Shown here: one piece after another, positions 12,454 to 25,393 of the stretch
Numbering within the stretch: the first letter of the stretch is position 1
How the letters are laid out: the number at the start of each line of letters is the position of its first letter
Assembly: GCF_001949145.1 (NCBI RefSeq)
Contig: NW_019091657.1
Coordinates: 39,787-103,786 of the forward strand
Length of the DNA: 64,000 bases
Reading direction: 5' to 3'
From: Acanthaster planci
Taxonomy: Eukaryota; Echinodermata; Asteroidea; Valvatida; Acanthasteridae
Made by a program: the position numbers and the translations under genes
The notes under the pieces: generated by a model
The model's input: only the letters and a program-made list of their open reading frames with translations
The model's database searches: none
Told to the model about the DNA's origin: nothing

Positions 12454-15400
12454 AAATCCCACAAACCTCCACATTATCCCATCTGTCAGTGGCTCTCTGT
12501 GCCCACAGTACCTTACATGTGCACATGTATCAAGTGCACACTTTCAGTACATGTACATGTACATCCATATGTACTGTACATATACCGAGTAGCTCAAGGA
12601 AGTGTAACTGAAAGAATTCTTGTTTAATGTTTGCTTGCTTGAGTGAACAAATGGATGGATAGACACAACCAGCATTGTCTACCCACACTCTAGTTTCCTA
12701 GTTACAATCAAAAGGCAAAGGCAATTGGACTTTGAACGTCTTTAAATAAAGGAGTTAACCAAAAAATGGCTGAAATGTTGAAGATATGGATGCAGCTGAG
12801 AATCTGGTTGCAGAGACTGTATGTTGTTCTGCCAAAGTTTACAAAATGAAGGTTTCTGTCGGAGTTGCTGGACATTGTCCTTTATAATGGCTGCCAATTA
12901 CATGTACATGTAAGTGGGATGTGGTATTTACATTATGGCATTTGGAGGCAGGATTCACACTATAGTTTCAACAAGGTACCGCACATGAAGAACACTGATG
13001 ATAGGCACATGAATAAATATGGAAACAGACATAGAGTAAGCATTGGGCCTTACAGGTATTCTCATACATGGAGTCTATAAATATGTATGCATATGTACCG
13101 GGACATGTACATCAAACATCCAAACAATAGCTTTGTCAATATCAGCTGTTTTTATCCTCTGTATGATTTTATCCCCCCCAAATTAGAGGATACCCACCCA
13201 TTCCACTGATTTCTTCAACTTACATACATGCATACCGGTACAATGGAAGAGAGTTTGGCTAAGTGAACAAATGCATTCTATCAATTCACTCCTGACAATT
13301 TATGGTCAAATCCCACCAAAATAATACCTGTTTCAATTAATATGTTATATACTGATACATGTACAAGCATACTGGTACATGTCCTGAACTCAAAACAAAA
13401 AGAACTAAAACTAATATCAGATCTTGTAGGCAAGGATTCATTCAATGTTCACTTCACTTAGCAAAAGTACCGGTATTTTTCCATTATGAACCTTAACAGC
13501 TGCCATTGCCATAACTGTAGTGCTGCATTTCATAACCTTCAAGCAAAATCAATGAAAAGAGGGTAGAGCATGTACATGTATGTAGTCAAAGGCTCAGCAG
13601 GCCTTCCTTTAAACAAGCCTCTACATGTAGTTTAGAAATCCATTAAAAACAATTCATGTTCATTTAAATGCTTCCACGTTTGTTTCACTTTTTACCCTCA
13701 TAACTTCTATCCCTACATTAAACTCAAGGCCAAGATAGATCTGCTGAGTGTAACTGCTCCCATAGCACTGACCTGGTAAACTATGACATTGTCATGCTCT
13801 AATTTGTTAACAATTTCATCATCTTTTTCACTTGTACATGTATGGGGAAAGAACCCTTGATACCTAACTTTTTGTGACACACTTTCTTTTAGCACTGATC
13901 TCTAATAAAGAAAGGTTCCGTGCTCCCCAACTTGAACTGTGTCATAAATTACCACCTGTATAACACTGCTTCCAAATCACTACAAACACCTTTGGCAATG
14001 ATGATGTCACGTTAGGCCTACTGTACATGTACATATATCGTATGTTAGCCTACCCCACACAACAACCAGGCTTGGATTGAGAGAAGGGGACTTCAACAGT
14101 TTAAACCTGGCCTGAAGCTGCAAACAAATTACAATGCAGTCCAATAACTTGTCTGATCAAATTAAATGTGTAAGGGTCACTGGTTTGCTGCTATTGTATG
14201 CCTTCATTGTCCAAACTTCCAAGCATTCGCCTTTCAAAAACCTGTGCAAAAGTCAACTCAGCGGTAATTTCATTTCAGTCTTTTCTCAAGTTTCTGATAT
14301 GCTTTAAGATGTGAAGGCTATAGTATGTAAATGTGTGGGTAAAAGGGATGGCTTGCCTTGTGCATGTACGATGAAGAAAAGTATTACCCAGGGTAGAATG
14401 ATTCTTCAGTTCAGAGGCGTTAGTACAGACAAATCTGTTGTTTGTGCAAGAAGGGCACCATGCATGTACATGTACCTCGTAGTAGTAGCTGGTTGAAGTT
14501 ACATGTACCTATAGCAGCAGATTTGTCTCCCCGAGGGTTATAGGGGCTTTTATAGCTCAATGTTTTGATAGGCCAGGGGGTAACAAATACAGTGTGTGTG
14601 TGCAGTCTTTTCAAAAGGCCAGCAGGGATTTTATAGTCCCCATCCATGCACTGCTTTCTTTGGGCATATTTACTCATTATTCAACTTCCAAAATTTGGGC
14701 TCCTTTTCAGGTGTCAATCCCCATGTTTAGACAGCACTTCAACTTGGTGTGGGCAGCTTGATACTAAAGCCAGAGTTTCTCCTTTTCCCTTTAAAAAAAT
14801 CTAAACAACTTTCTTTCACCTTTCCATATCAATTGTGCCCCATTCCTATTCTTATTCTGCATCACTAAAATTGGCCATTTGCAGGATTAAGTAACAATTA
14901 GGGTATTCTGTATAAATCTGATCTAACCACATTTGAATGAAATGAGTGCAAAGAGTTTGGGAAATACAAGTCTGTAAGTTCAAATACCAGACCTTCCTAA
15001 TGATACCGGTACATGTGCATATATACACAAAGTACACATGCATTACATAAACCTGCAGAGCCTCAATTAAGGAAGGTTTGTTCAAAATATATCAAAGGTC
15101 CAATTTCAGTTTATTTGTGCATGCAGTTTGTGTTTTACAAGTAGGTTGGGCTCCAATTTACATACTGTACTGTTACAAGGTACCTGTATTCATGTATGTA
15201 GGCACCAAGCATTCAGCCTAACTAACTGATCTGTGCATTTACAGTAGGGGCAAGAAATTTACATACACAGTGGTAGAAGAAAAACAGTTTTTCTCACATT
15301 TCAAAACTTTACTCATTGCTACCAACTTTTGTTTTCATGAGGACAGACAAGATAGGTCTCTACTTAATGTGCATAAGTGCATACATCAAATAAGAACACT

Positions 15401-16459
15401 CACAGACATATACGATCCACATTTATAGTTACAAAAAGCAATATTTTACATACTCCAACTCTATGTTTCTTGTCACATCTCCTAGTTGCAGAGGACCATT
15501 TTCTCAAGTGTTTTCGAATGACCATAAGGGGGCAAATGTAAATTTCACAAAATGATTTTTCAGAAATATTATCATTTTGAACCATAACAAATGTGTCTGA
15601 GTATTTTCAATTGAAGTACACAATATAAACATTAATAACAATTTATCTGACCTTATAAAGAAAAAGTTGAAAAAACTATTTCAAACAGCAAAAATTCAAG
15701 CAAGTGTATGTACATGTAACCTTTTTCCCCAGCTGTACATGTACACGTATTGTACTAGCTGGTCAGTGGAACCATGGGGAGCTATTAAACACAAGGACTT
15801 AGAACCAAGTCCCCACAGACCGTAATCCAATTAACCGCTCTGGCCAGCTCCATAGACAATGCACCATTTCCAGCCCGTGTTGACGACCTAGAAATTCTTT
15901 GTACACAGTGATCGCCAAAGCTGGGTAGCTGGTAACCCACAGATTCGCTGTGTTTCACTGCGGCATACTAGAGTAAATAAATAGTGGAAAGGATACATGG
16001 AGAAGATGCACAGATCCCTAAAGTAATCCTCAGGAGTTAGTGAGAGATCCCAGCAGATGCGATCGAAAATTCTGAATCAGCAGTGGTCATTTGGCAAAAG
16101 TCAGACGTTTTTAAAGTCAGTTATGATATTTTGCAGTTCCGGCAGTAGAGAACAAATAACCAAAATATGAACTACAGTATTTATATCATAAGTCGTAATC
16201 CCAGAGGTTCCTATGGTTAAAACTAGCTTGAAACATGCTGCAGGAAAGCATCTGACAACGTGACGAGGTTTCATGCTGAGCCAGTTGTGGCCAATGACAT
16301 AAAGGATAACGAATCTTCCCATATTTTGTGCGTTTTTTTATTTTCTTCTGAACTAGCTACATTCTTTCAGTTTTCTTGTCACGTAATTTTGGAGAATTTG
16401 TGTTTGTCAGTCATTCTGTTTATTATTAAAAAAGATGTTTTGGGGTGTAAAGACGTTAC
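12454..16459. other. No supported gene
   Basis: A minus-strand segment near 13795-13855 encodes EKDDEIVNKLEHDNVIVYQ directly before a gtcagt, which looks exon-like. It has no recognisable family, so I do not call it. A Tc1-like terminal word (CAAGAAATTTACATACAC) occurs at 15251 with no partner. The rest is AT-rich sequence with TACATGTA words. Confidence 0.35.
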
Positions 16460-16555
16460 CAGGCTTTCTTCCTTTTCTGGAATATCAAAATAATCACTTA
16501 AATTATCAAAATTTAAGTCTCTGGTGACAGTGGTTTCTGTCTCGATGGTGGCCAT
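16460..16555 (-). CDS. Possible first coding exon of an unidentified minus-strand gene
   Basis: On the minus strand an ATG in a strong context (TTCAACATGGCC) at 16555 opens 32 codons starting MATIETETTVTRDLNFD and ending EKEESL. The exon then meets a donor, gtaacg, at 16459-16454. The acidic, low-complexity-free composition looks like a real N-terminus. No signal peptide, membrane segment or known motif is seen. The exon-like piece near 13.8 kb would be downstream on the same strand, but linkage is unproven. Confidence 0.35.
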
Positions 16556-17130
16556 GTTGAACATGCAGAGGTTTACTGACACACATGCACGGTATCCACG
16601 ATCCTTTGCAAATGCAACTCCAAGCATTCCTTGTGGCCCGCAAGCGGTGCATAATTTGTTTTGTCCTTGCAGCACGTGCAGTGCTTTCATTGATCATTGT
16701 ATGTGCTTACTCCTTGTGTATAACTATAATAGCTCCATGGTGGAACTGGCTTCAGCAAGCTTACTGGTAGTGGTATTCTGAACTTCAGTGCCAGTAAGCA
16801 ATATTCTACAGAGCTGAAACTTGAAGACTTACATGTACCAGTATGACACCACATGATACATGTATGTGATTTCAGGATTTAATTAATTTCACAATGGAAC
16901 ATATACCTGTACATACCGGTACATGTACCACCACATACCAGTCGGTTAGGAAACATTTCTGTTGCCTGTTCTTGGTTCTGCAGTCACCACAATACCTGTG
17001 TGTGTGCTCTGTGCATGTGCAGTCAAAATACAAAGTATGTAAGTTTATGCCTGTTCAAGAACAGAGCATAAGGCTTTTCCGCATTTTGAATGTTTCTTAC
17101 GGGAAGGGGGCTTTGAAGAATAGACATTAA
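16556..17130. other. No feature seen
   Basis: Nothing is supported apart from TACATGTA and ACCGGTAC words at 16835-16930. Confidence 0.4.
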
Positions 17131-17800
17131 ATGTCACATTATTTTCGTCCAGCTATCTGGAAAGTTCAATTGCACATGGACTCCAGGAGACATGAGGCTT
17201 TCAACATTGCACCTTTTATGTCATGTGACTTGCTACTTGAAGAGGTCATCATCACACAAGCTCAATGTTTGTTTATATCCCTTCCTTTTCTAGTTATTTA
17301 CAAAGTTTCAACACGATGGGATATATACTTCGGGAGTCAGGCTTTAAGAGTACACCCTTAATGTCAAGTGACTTGGCACCTGATGACGTCATCATGAGAG
17401 GTCAATTTTCGTCTATAACCCTTCCCTTTCCAGCTAACTGCAAAGTTTCAACCCGATGGGACATGTACTTCAGGAGATATAGGGCTTTAAAGAGTGCACC
17501 TTTCACACGTGACTTGTCACTCCATGACGCCATCATCATATGAGGTTAATTTTCGTCTATAACCCTTACATGTACTTTTCCAGTTATCTGCATATTTCAA
17601 CCCGATGGGAGACGTACTTCAGAAGGTATACTGGTAGGGCTTGAAGAGTGCAAATTTAATGTCACGTGACTGATGACGTCATCATCACATGTGCTCCCTT
17701 TTCATCTTTCGTACATCCCTTTCGGAATTTCAACCAAATCAGACATGTACTTCGGGAGATATAGCCTCTGATATTTGCATCATAAATGCCATGTCACTTG
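17131..17800. repeat. Diverged tandem array, about 130-150 bp unit, CRE-like motifs
   Basis: About five units occur in direct orientation. The landmark TTCAACCCGATGGGACATGT (with variants) recurs near 17157, 17311, 17442, 17591 and 17723. Each unit also carries a GTCACGTGACTTG-like word and a TGATGACGTCATCAT-like palindrome (for example 17381-17396 and 17671-17685). The units are well diverged, so the array is old. TGACGTCA is the ATF/CREB binding core, but no function can be claimed. A further single unit-like stretch lies near 24690-24790. Confidence 0.8.
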
Positions 17801-20071
17801 ATGTCATGATGCCGATTTTTCTTGGACCCTGTCTACCCTGAGGAGGACTGAGTGTGGACCTAATACATATGGAGTCAGATTGAACAAGGGCCTAGTCTTG
17901 CTGTTGAAAAACATGTAAAAAAATATGGGAAAATATTAAGTATTTTAAATTCCACAATAAATCAGGTGATGACACCGTTATGATGTCATGTTTTGCGAAA
18001 GACCTTTGCTATAAGTTGTCCAACAGTCAAGTTATCTTAACAGTCGAGTTGCCCTGAGTCGGGTTGTCTTAATGCACTAGTTGTCCGGTAACCATTCAGA
18101 CAAAGGTTTCTAGGAAAGTGTTTTGCCTACAGTGAAAGAGCACTGGAGTGATTGGGTGTATATGGGTTCTTGATTGGAAGAGCAGAGGAATCATATCAGA
18201 CCAGATTTGATCAAGCGGAGAGCAGATCTGTTTCCAAGATTGTGTGATGTTACATGTACCTTGTGTGTGTGATGGTATGAATCATTAGCCACCAGGCATA
18301 GTAGTAGGCAGTTCGACAATATTTTCTGTGTGAAAAGAGCCTACCTGAGGCAGAAAACTTGGGCAGTTTTTCCAAGGACCTAGTGAGCAGTTTTTTGCTC
18401 TTGAAACACCAAGGAGATTTGTGCCCCTCTATACAACCACACAACCGCAAGTTATTTAGTTTACTCAATAGACCATCATCTTCTTGTATTACCAAAAAGG
18501 GTTGCTCTGATTTTCAAAAAACATAGCATCAACTCTGGAGGAGAACTGAGTATTGTACCATTTAGTAGATTTGTTGATTAAGAACCATCCGAACATTTTG
18601 AAGATTAGACAGATGTTTGCAGATTGAATTAATGCTTGAAGATTAAACTTAAGCTTGAAGACTAGCCTACAGTTGGAAAGAATTAGTAAATTTTTATCGT
18701 TTGAATCAACAAGAAGATTACGAATAGAACTGACATGTATTCTGTAAATGGAAAAATGTGATAATCGATTCTTGTTAATGATGTCAAACATATCTAGTGA
18801 AAGAAATACCTAAATATTTTGTAAATACAGTAGATGGCTGTCAGGTAAAGGAGATGAGGCTAGAAATAGATGACATCTAGGGGTACTGGAGCTGTGCAGC
18901 TGTAGTACACCCAACCTAGAAGGTGGCGCTTCCAATAATCAACCAGCAACTGATTGTACTTCTGGTTGCTACCTGTACATGTATCAGTATAATAAGCCCA
19001 CTCTTCCTAGAACTTTATAAAAAAAACCTTGTATTAAAATTTTGTGAATTTTTAACTTCAGAGAAAGAGTGGAATTCAGCAAATAAATTCATCAATAAAA
19101 ACTGAAGTGATGGAACAACGTGTGTGTAATTTAAAGGCAAATTTAATTTGGAAAAATGAAAATACCGGTATTGTAGAAACTGCAAATAGAAGAAATTATT
19201 GTATGTCATCCAAACCTATCAATGCATTGCGAACGTCGAAAAGGTTTATGGCAGACTACCCCGCCACCCACCTCTTCCACATCATAGCCGGCTATGATGT
19301 CACGCTTGACCACTCACACACAAAATACGCACAGGGCTTCACCTACATTACCTCATTGTAAAGTGCTCGCGTTAGAACTGCCCATGTTTGATTTGCCTCG
19401 CTTTGGGACCGCTGCCTTTGCAACATCATGGCCAGCTACCGGGTTCTTGGTTTGGACTTCGATTTTCTTTCTCCTATCACCATTCATTTAGCGTACATTC
19501 ATTGACTATGCATCCCCACAAGGAATCCCATCTAGTTACATGTACCTTTCGCCCAGTTGCTTTATTGCCCGCTTGCAACTGCACCCAATTGATTTTGCAG
19601 CTTGGTCTGCGCTGCACCATGGCCACTTCAACATTGTAATCAACGATTTCAAGGGGGTCATTTTCGAGTGGTGGGGTATTCTGCAATTACTCCCGACTTT
19701 CTAGCATTGTAGAATGTGTAACTCACTAACTGTGACAAATAATACCAAGATTGCTTTTGTTATTTCCCTCCTGGGTGCCTGATTCTGTCCCCATTCGTAG
19801 CGTTACCCTCCATGATTTCCAAATTTGGACAGACCTCAATTTTTTTTAATTATTCACGACGGCAAAAGTAAATCTAATGTTAGATATTTATTCCTTCTAT
19901 TTCCTGGTCACTGCGATAAGTTATACTTGCAAATTAACAGTTAATTGCAAAGAAAACACTACAAATATTCCTACAATATTACTTGCCCAACTTGTCTGGC
20001 TAAGCTGCAGGCAGTAATCAGGAATTTTGGAATGTTTACTTTTGTTCGTCTGACCGGGCGGCGATGATCAC
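17801..20071. other. No supported gene
   Basis: Open frames on both strands around 19230-19690 overlap in several readings, so none can be preferred. The stretch around 19230-19460 is richer in CpG than its surroundings. No family was recognised. Confidence 0.35.
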
Positions 20072-20121
20072 CGAGCACTTTGATATGCCAGAGTTGTAAC
20101 TCCTTCGTGTTCTTCCTCCAT
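20072..20121 (-). CDS. Weak candidate first exon in a CpG-rich region
   Basis: On the minus strand, AACATGG at 20121 opens MEEEHEGVTTLAYQSA and ends at a possible donor, gtgatc. The surrounding 20040-20930 is CpG-rich for this window, which would suit a promoter. The donor is weak, the exon is only 50 nt, and no partner exon is established. Confidence 0.2.
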
Positions 20122-20639
20122 GTTTATGTAGGCCTACATACATGTATATCAAACATGTACGTGTGTAGGTAGGGAAGCTAAATTTGTCGATTTTAACTCT
20201 GTTCTGCCCAAATCGAGTCAGCATAACGTTAGGCCTACACGTGTACGGAGGTACAGTAGTCCAATGCGGGCCCAAATAATGGAGGCTTGAGGGGAGAGAA
20301 TTTCATGTACGGACGCCACTAAACTTTGCCCCACAGTGACCTATAGTATTAGTCAAAGCACTGACATGATGGAGGAAGGATTTTAAGGGTTATGTACCAG
20401 TACGTCCTGTATGATGTAGGCCTATGTATGTTACCACGGACACGACGGAGGGCCCAATGCAATGCCTAACACTGCCTGAACAACGTTAGATCAAGTGGTA
20501 GTGAAAATTTTCAGGTATTCACCAGTGTTCACCTAGAATTTTTCAGACCAGTCAAGCGGCGTCCGTACTCTTTCCAAATGGGCCAAACAGGAATCTTACC
20601 TGAAGGTTTTTAAGTGGTTTTGCCAAAATAGGTGCATTG

Positions 20640-20930
20640 CCCAGATCACCATCACCATCGTCTAGATTAGGGAACACACGCACGTAGCCGGGATGGATTC
20701 CCTCACCGTACTACATACATTACGGCACGCACGCATACGGTACGGGACAACCGAAGACCGTATCTTTGGGCACAACCAAAGATCCTATAGCGCCGCCTAG
20801 CGGCGTTATGCGTTCTTTACGCACAACCCAAATGGCGACACATGACTAGACTTAGATCGCAACATGGGATCGCGGCGGTATTTCGATGCAGCATAGCAGC
20901 ACTCTGTGATGTATTGATACAAACTATTGT
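20640..20930. promoter_or_regulatory. CpG-rich patch, possible promoter
   Basis: CpG dinucleotides cluster here (near 20690-20755 and 20790-20880, including GCGCCGCCTAGCGGCGTTA), unlike the CpG-poor surroundings. It may be a promoter for a gene on either strand, but no start codon and exon can be assigned with confidence. Confidence 0.25.
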
Positions 20931-21236
20931 GCGGTCAGTACCGTTCCATGTCACAAAAACATTATCTTAGCTATTTTAGAACTAAAACCATCTTTCTGCC
21001 ATCCAGTTACAAAGTAACTACGTTTTGGTCACAAAAAATTACATTTTCATAATTACATTACTTCAATGCAAACCGCAACAAAAAAGGTTTCCATAAAATG
21101 GCAAATAATTTTGACCACAGCATTTTCGGTACTTATATTTTACAGTTGAAGATTCTCAGAAACTAATAAGAGAAAAAATTCCTCAGTAAAAATTCCTTTC
21201 AGAGAGGAATATTTCACCCACAAAACTTTCATTTCT

Positions 21237-21806
21237 CAGTACGCATCTTCAGTGGAAGTTGAAAGGCACAAACCTACTTCCAGATTGAAAATAAAACAAA
21301 GCCTGAAGCAACAAGTGGATGAGAAAATGGGGTTGGGAATACGAACGAGCTGTTTCAGTAGCTGGGCCAAAACAGTAAATTAGTTTTGTGAATGTGATTC
21401 AGATCAAAACGGTGGTGTGGGCTACACCACACCATTCTAATCAGAATAACTAGTCAGAATACCTACTTTCTAAGAGAAGCTTAGAATGCTGTGTTTGAAG
21501 AGTTAAAATGCTCCTTGCTCATATCCAGATTGACATCTTTCCACATTCCAGTAAACAGTACTATAATAGGATAATGAGGCAAAATGTACACTCGCTCTTG
21601 ACTTAATAACCACAGTAGTTGCAACTTTTTATGAATCATGACATATACTGTACATGTAAATAAGTTTCACCTGTAAGTTTTGAAATGTCTGTAATATTTT
21701 GTCTCTAATGTATGGGAAAATAAATACCTTGCACTTTGACTTTGGTACATTTTGGCAAGATTTACCACATAAATGTGCTGGGATATCAATGTGACCACTG
21801 TGGCTT
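21237..21806 (+). repeat. Direct duplication, copy 1 (570 bp)
   Basis: This is nearly identical to 24787-25393 in direct orientation. It starts at the CAG of the acceptor before the exon above, runs through the 3' flank and AATAAA signal, and ends about 80 bases beyond it. Because similarity continues past the poly(A) signal and there is no poly(A) tail, it looks like a DNA-level duplication, not a processed retrocopy. Confidence 0.85.
21240..21383 (+). CDS. Probable terminal coding exon, unidentified gene, copy 1
   Basis: A good acceptor (TTTCATTTCTCAG at 21227-21239) is followed by 47 codons in frame to a TAG at 21381-21383. The peptide includes HKPTSRLKIKQSLKQQVDEK and ends SCFSSWAKTVN. 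A poly(A) signal AATAAA lies downstream near 21719. The same exon recurs at 24790-24960. The two copies differ by 27 bases (exactly nine codons) and a few substitutions, and both keep the frame and the stop, which suggests real coding sequence. I recognise no domain. Upstream exons were not found. Confidence 0.45.
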   Translation, partial: YASSVEVERHKPTSRLKIKQSLKQQVDEKMGLGIRTSCFSSWAKTVN

Positions 21807-23952
21807 ATCCCCCATCTGGATCCATCCTTGGGTTTAGGGAGGTGAGAGTGAGCACGTGCATTGATTTGACAGATTAAATGGACTTTAAGGAGAGGGCTAC
21901 AAAAAGGAGGGGAGTGTATTGGATAGTATCACCTTGTACATGTGTGAATTCGTGACAATAGGTGTGGGCTATGTTATGCGCATTGATGAAAATATTAATT
22001 TATGTACAAGTTTACCTCAGTACAGCTTTGAGTTCTACAATGGCACAGTCTGATTTCAACAGGAATAACATCAAGTTTATAAAATGATGGTAAAACAGCA
22101 GAATCATAAGTTAAGTTACTTTTAATAGTTTCCATAATTAAATGAAGTAATCCAATTCCTAATAACAAACACATGAAAAGATAAAATGCAATTTCTTTTC
22201 AAATAAAAACTGCCAACTACTAAAGCTTTGAAGTGCATGAGGTATAAGTCTTTAAGTCTCAAACAACTTGCTAAAATGCTCTAGGACATCTCACACGGGA
22301 TGAATTAGAGTGCATCCATGCAGGCCCATTAACATGAGCTGCCAATACTAATACATAACTTTAAAGAAACACTGACTGCGGAAAACCAACCATGGGTCAT
22401 CTCCATGCACATACATGACATTCTGAAAGGCAATCTAATGTTGCTCTTTTTTCTGTTCTCAGCAAACTGACTTCTTGGTGAGTTCTAAGGGTGGGCCGTT
22501 CACACGTTTAAACGAAAAAAGTTCCAAATCCGTTTGCAGATTTTCCCAAAGGTTTTGACAGAACCGCCCCTTCTAGAGGTTTGACGTTTTAATTGATGTG
22601 ATCTGGCATTAATTTTTTCGTAAACAATGCCAGTTACATACTGTTTTTTTCCCTTTTGGCATCCATGTGCTTTTTGAGAAAGAACATGGATTCTAAACCA
22701 ATAAAATTGCTTGTGTTTTAAATGCCCTAACTCCAATCTACCCTTTTACATTGGTTGGACCATATGCATTGTTGAACTATATAATTATGCATATATGAAA
22801 ACACCGAGGTAGGCAGCGGCATCTGTAGTGTTGGCTAAACATTTAAACATTATAGGAAAGTTTTCTAAACGTTTTTGAAATTTAACGTTAATCCCCACCC
22901 TTAGCGAGTTTCCTGTATTTGGAATAATGAACATTTTCCCCAACAAAGTGTCATGTGAGAAGTTGGAAACTGCTTTTCATAATTCAGAGTCCAGCACCCC
23001 ACCTCTGAACTACTGTGCTCTTAACATCAACATAAACAGTTGTAAGAAAACAACGGGAAGCCCGTATGTACTTACTGGAGCACTTCAATTTTTTTGGGGG
23101 GGGGATTAGGGCTTCTTGTAATCCATATCAGTACATTTGAATTATGAATAAGGCTTCACTGAGTGTTCCTAACCCCAAAATTTATTTACCGCAAAATAAC
23201 CGTCTGCTGTAACAAAATCTGCAAACTCCAAGGAAACTATTTCCCTGTCTTTTTAGTACAAACAGCCTCTAATGAACACTATTGACAATCTATAGTAAAC
23301 AGTAAAACAGAACTTACAAACTTTTAACAACACTGTGATCTATTCACCGCACAACTTACAGTATGTACAAGTTGCAATTGTAGATTATATACACAATATA
23401 AATAATGTTCGAAACCTCCAAAAGGACCTGTACAGAAAGCAGATATCATGTTACAATCACAGCTACCATTTTCACACTTATACATTTTAAAAATGGTCTC
23501 CAGCATAAGAGTATATACAAAAAACACTGTAGATACCAACTTGAGTCTTCACTACATTGACAGCATATCCTTATCACACAGGACTCCTAATGAACTACAC
23601 AATGCAATCTCAGGTTCAAAAGTTAAGCTGACTTCATGCCAAAATGCAAATTTAGAAAGGAAATGTTTAAAAATCAATGGAAACAAGACCAAGTGTCACC
23701 ATCATGTCACTTCACTTTTGGCACTGTAGATGCCTACATTATCTACAAAAGTTCAATCATGCCCTGCTTTTCACTGATGTAATGATGTCATCAGAAATGT
23801 CTGTCATTGCACATCTAACATACCATTAAAATAATGTCAAACTTGCAATTAGAAGATTAGAAACGTTCAAACATTAGTAACTAATTTGTCTTGTGTTGTG
23901 ATACCACACAAAGGTCCAAACTTGGTGAAATTGTGTCACTTATGAGGCATCT
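21807..23952. other. No supported gene
   Basis: AT-rich sequence with short open frames only. No splice-flanked exon or complete element was recognised. Confidence 0.4.
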
Positions 23953-23956
23953 TTAA

Positions 23957-24564
23957 CCACTCCCTGCCGGATGGAATTTGCATATACGGGACAAGTTGCC
24001 AGGCGATTTTCAAGATTTTCTATTTTCAAAATTCTTCAAAAATTCATATCTTCATTTACTGGATACTTACACCCACACAAATGACCTTCTGGTGGCTTCT
24101 CTAATCTGACAGGCAATATCTATTGACGCCCCGAGTATTGCAGCCAGGCCTGCCACCCAGTAAAGAGAGCCCACATTGTGCGGTGTTGTGTCATTTCCTT
24201 TGTTCCTGAAATTGTCCCCAAAATTTGTTCCCGAAAATGGTGGTGGTGTCTTTTACAAATGCGGCCAGATTAGCGTGCAGAGGTAGTGTATCGCTCATCC
24301 CTGGTGTCCCTGCTGATAATCCACGGGTGCTGAATGCCGCAATCAATGGTATACTGTTTCAAAACAATGACGGATTACCTCTGCTAATGCCAGCACTCTA
24401 TGCTAACAGCATACAAAAAGTTAATGGCAATTCCTAGCAGCTCGGTCTTTTGTTCTGAGTACAGTCTTTTGTTGCTAGGCCCAGCTCCTTTGTCAGATTT
24501 CAGGCACCCCGGAAATGCATACAATGCCAAGGTCTCTGGTACTGGGAACACCGGCACCGAGTGG
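23957..24564 (+). mobile_element. piggyBac-like non-autonomous element (TTAA-flanked), copy 1
   Basis: The element is flanked on both sides by TTAA (23953-23956 and 24565-24568), the piggyBac target duplication. Terminal inverted repeats CCACTCCCTGCCGG and CCACTCGGTGCCGG agree at 12 of 14 positions. The interior is related to 33701-34276 in the opposite orientation, sharing GTGCGGTGTT, GCCAGATTA, GTATCGCTCATC and CAAAACAATGACGGATT. No transposase frame is present, so it would depend on another element. Confidence 0.8.
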
Positions 24565-24786
24565 TTAAAAGAATGTTGCAAGTACTTTTTAAAAAAAATA
24601 TCTGCATAAAGAATCATCCAATTATGTCATTCTGACTTCACCTCAAGTTTACATGTAACACGTTGTACACATAAAAAACAAAGTTTCAATCAAATCAGCT
24701 GTGTATAGTTGTAGAGATATTGGCCTACAAAAAGGAGCTATCTGGACATGTCATGTGACCCTCAATGTTATCATGAAGTCACATCT

Positions 24787-25393
24787 CAGAACGCATCTTC
24801 AGTGGATGGTGCAAAGCTGAAGTTGACAGAACTCGCAAATGTGCACAAACCTACTTCCAGATTGAAAACAAAACAAAGCCTAAAGCAACAAGTGGATGAG
24901 AAAATGGGGTTGGGAATACAAACGAGCTGTTTCAGTAGCTGGGCCAAAACAGTAAATTAGTTTTGTGAATGTGATTCAGATCAAAACGGTGGTGTGGGCT
25001 ACACCACACCATTCTAATCAGAATAACTAGTCAGAATACCTACTTTCTAAGAGAAGCTTAGAATGCTGTGTTTGAAGAGTAAAAATGCTCCTTGCTCATA
25101 TCCAGATTGACATCTTTCTATACTCCAGTAAACAGTACTATCATAGGATAATGAGGCAAAATGTACACTCGCTCTTGACTTAATAACCACAGTAGTTGCA
25201 ACTTTTCATGAATCATGACATATACTGTACATGTAAATAAGTTTCACCTGTAAGTTTTGAAATGTCTGTAATATTTTGTCTCTAATGTATGGGAGAATAA
25301 ATACCTTGCACTTTGACTTTGGTACATTTTGGCAAGATTTACCTCTGTGTACAACATAACTGAACTGTCATCAATGTGACCACTGTGGCTTGA
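24787..25393 (+). repeat. Direct duplication, copy 2 (about 600 bp)
   Basis: This is the partner of 21237-21806. Differences are mostly single substitutions, the 27-base in-frame difference, and small changes near the right boundary (both copies resume at TCAATGTGACCACTGTGGCT). The high identity implies a fairly recent duplication. Confidence 0.85.
24790..24960 (+). CDS. Probable terminal coding exon, unidentified gene, copy 2
   Basis: This is the counterpart of the exon at 21240-21383, with 56 codons and a TAG at 24958-24960. It contains nine extra codons (around GAKLKLTELANV) relative to copy 1. The upstream acceptor (ACATCTCAG) has a poorer pyrimidine tract than copy 1, so copy 2 may not be spliced. 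The shared C-terminus is FSSWAKTVN. Confidence 0.4.
   Translation, partial: NASSVDGAKLKLTELANVHKPTSRLKTKQSLKQQVDEKMGLGIQTSCFSSWAKTVN

Noticed and set aside
13795-13860. Minus-strand exon encoding EKDDEIVNKLEHDNVIVYQ
   Set aside because: The peptide looks real, but the acceptor lacks a pyrimidine tract, the donor is non-standard (gtcagt), and no family or partner exon is known.
15241-15600. Tc1-like element suggested by CAAGAAATTTACATACAC
   Set aside because: Only one end-like word was seen, with no inverted partner and no transposase motif that I trust.
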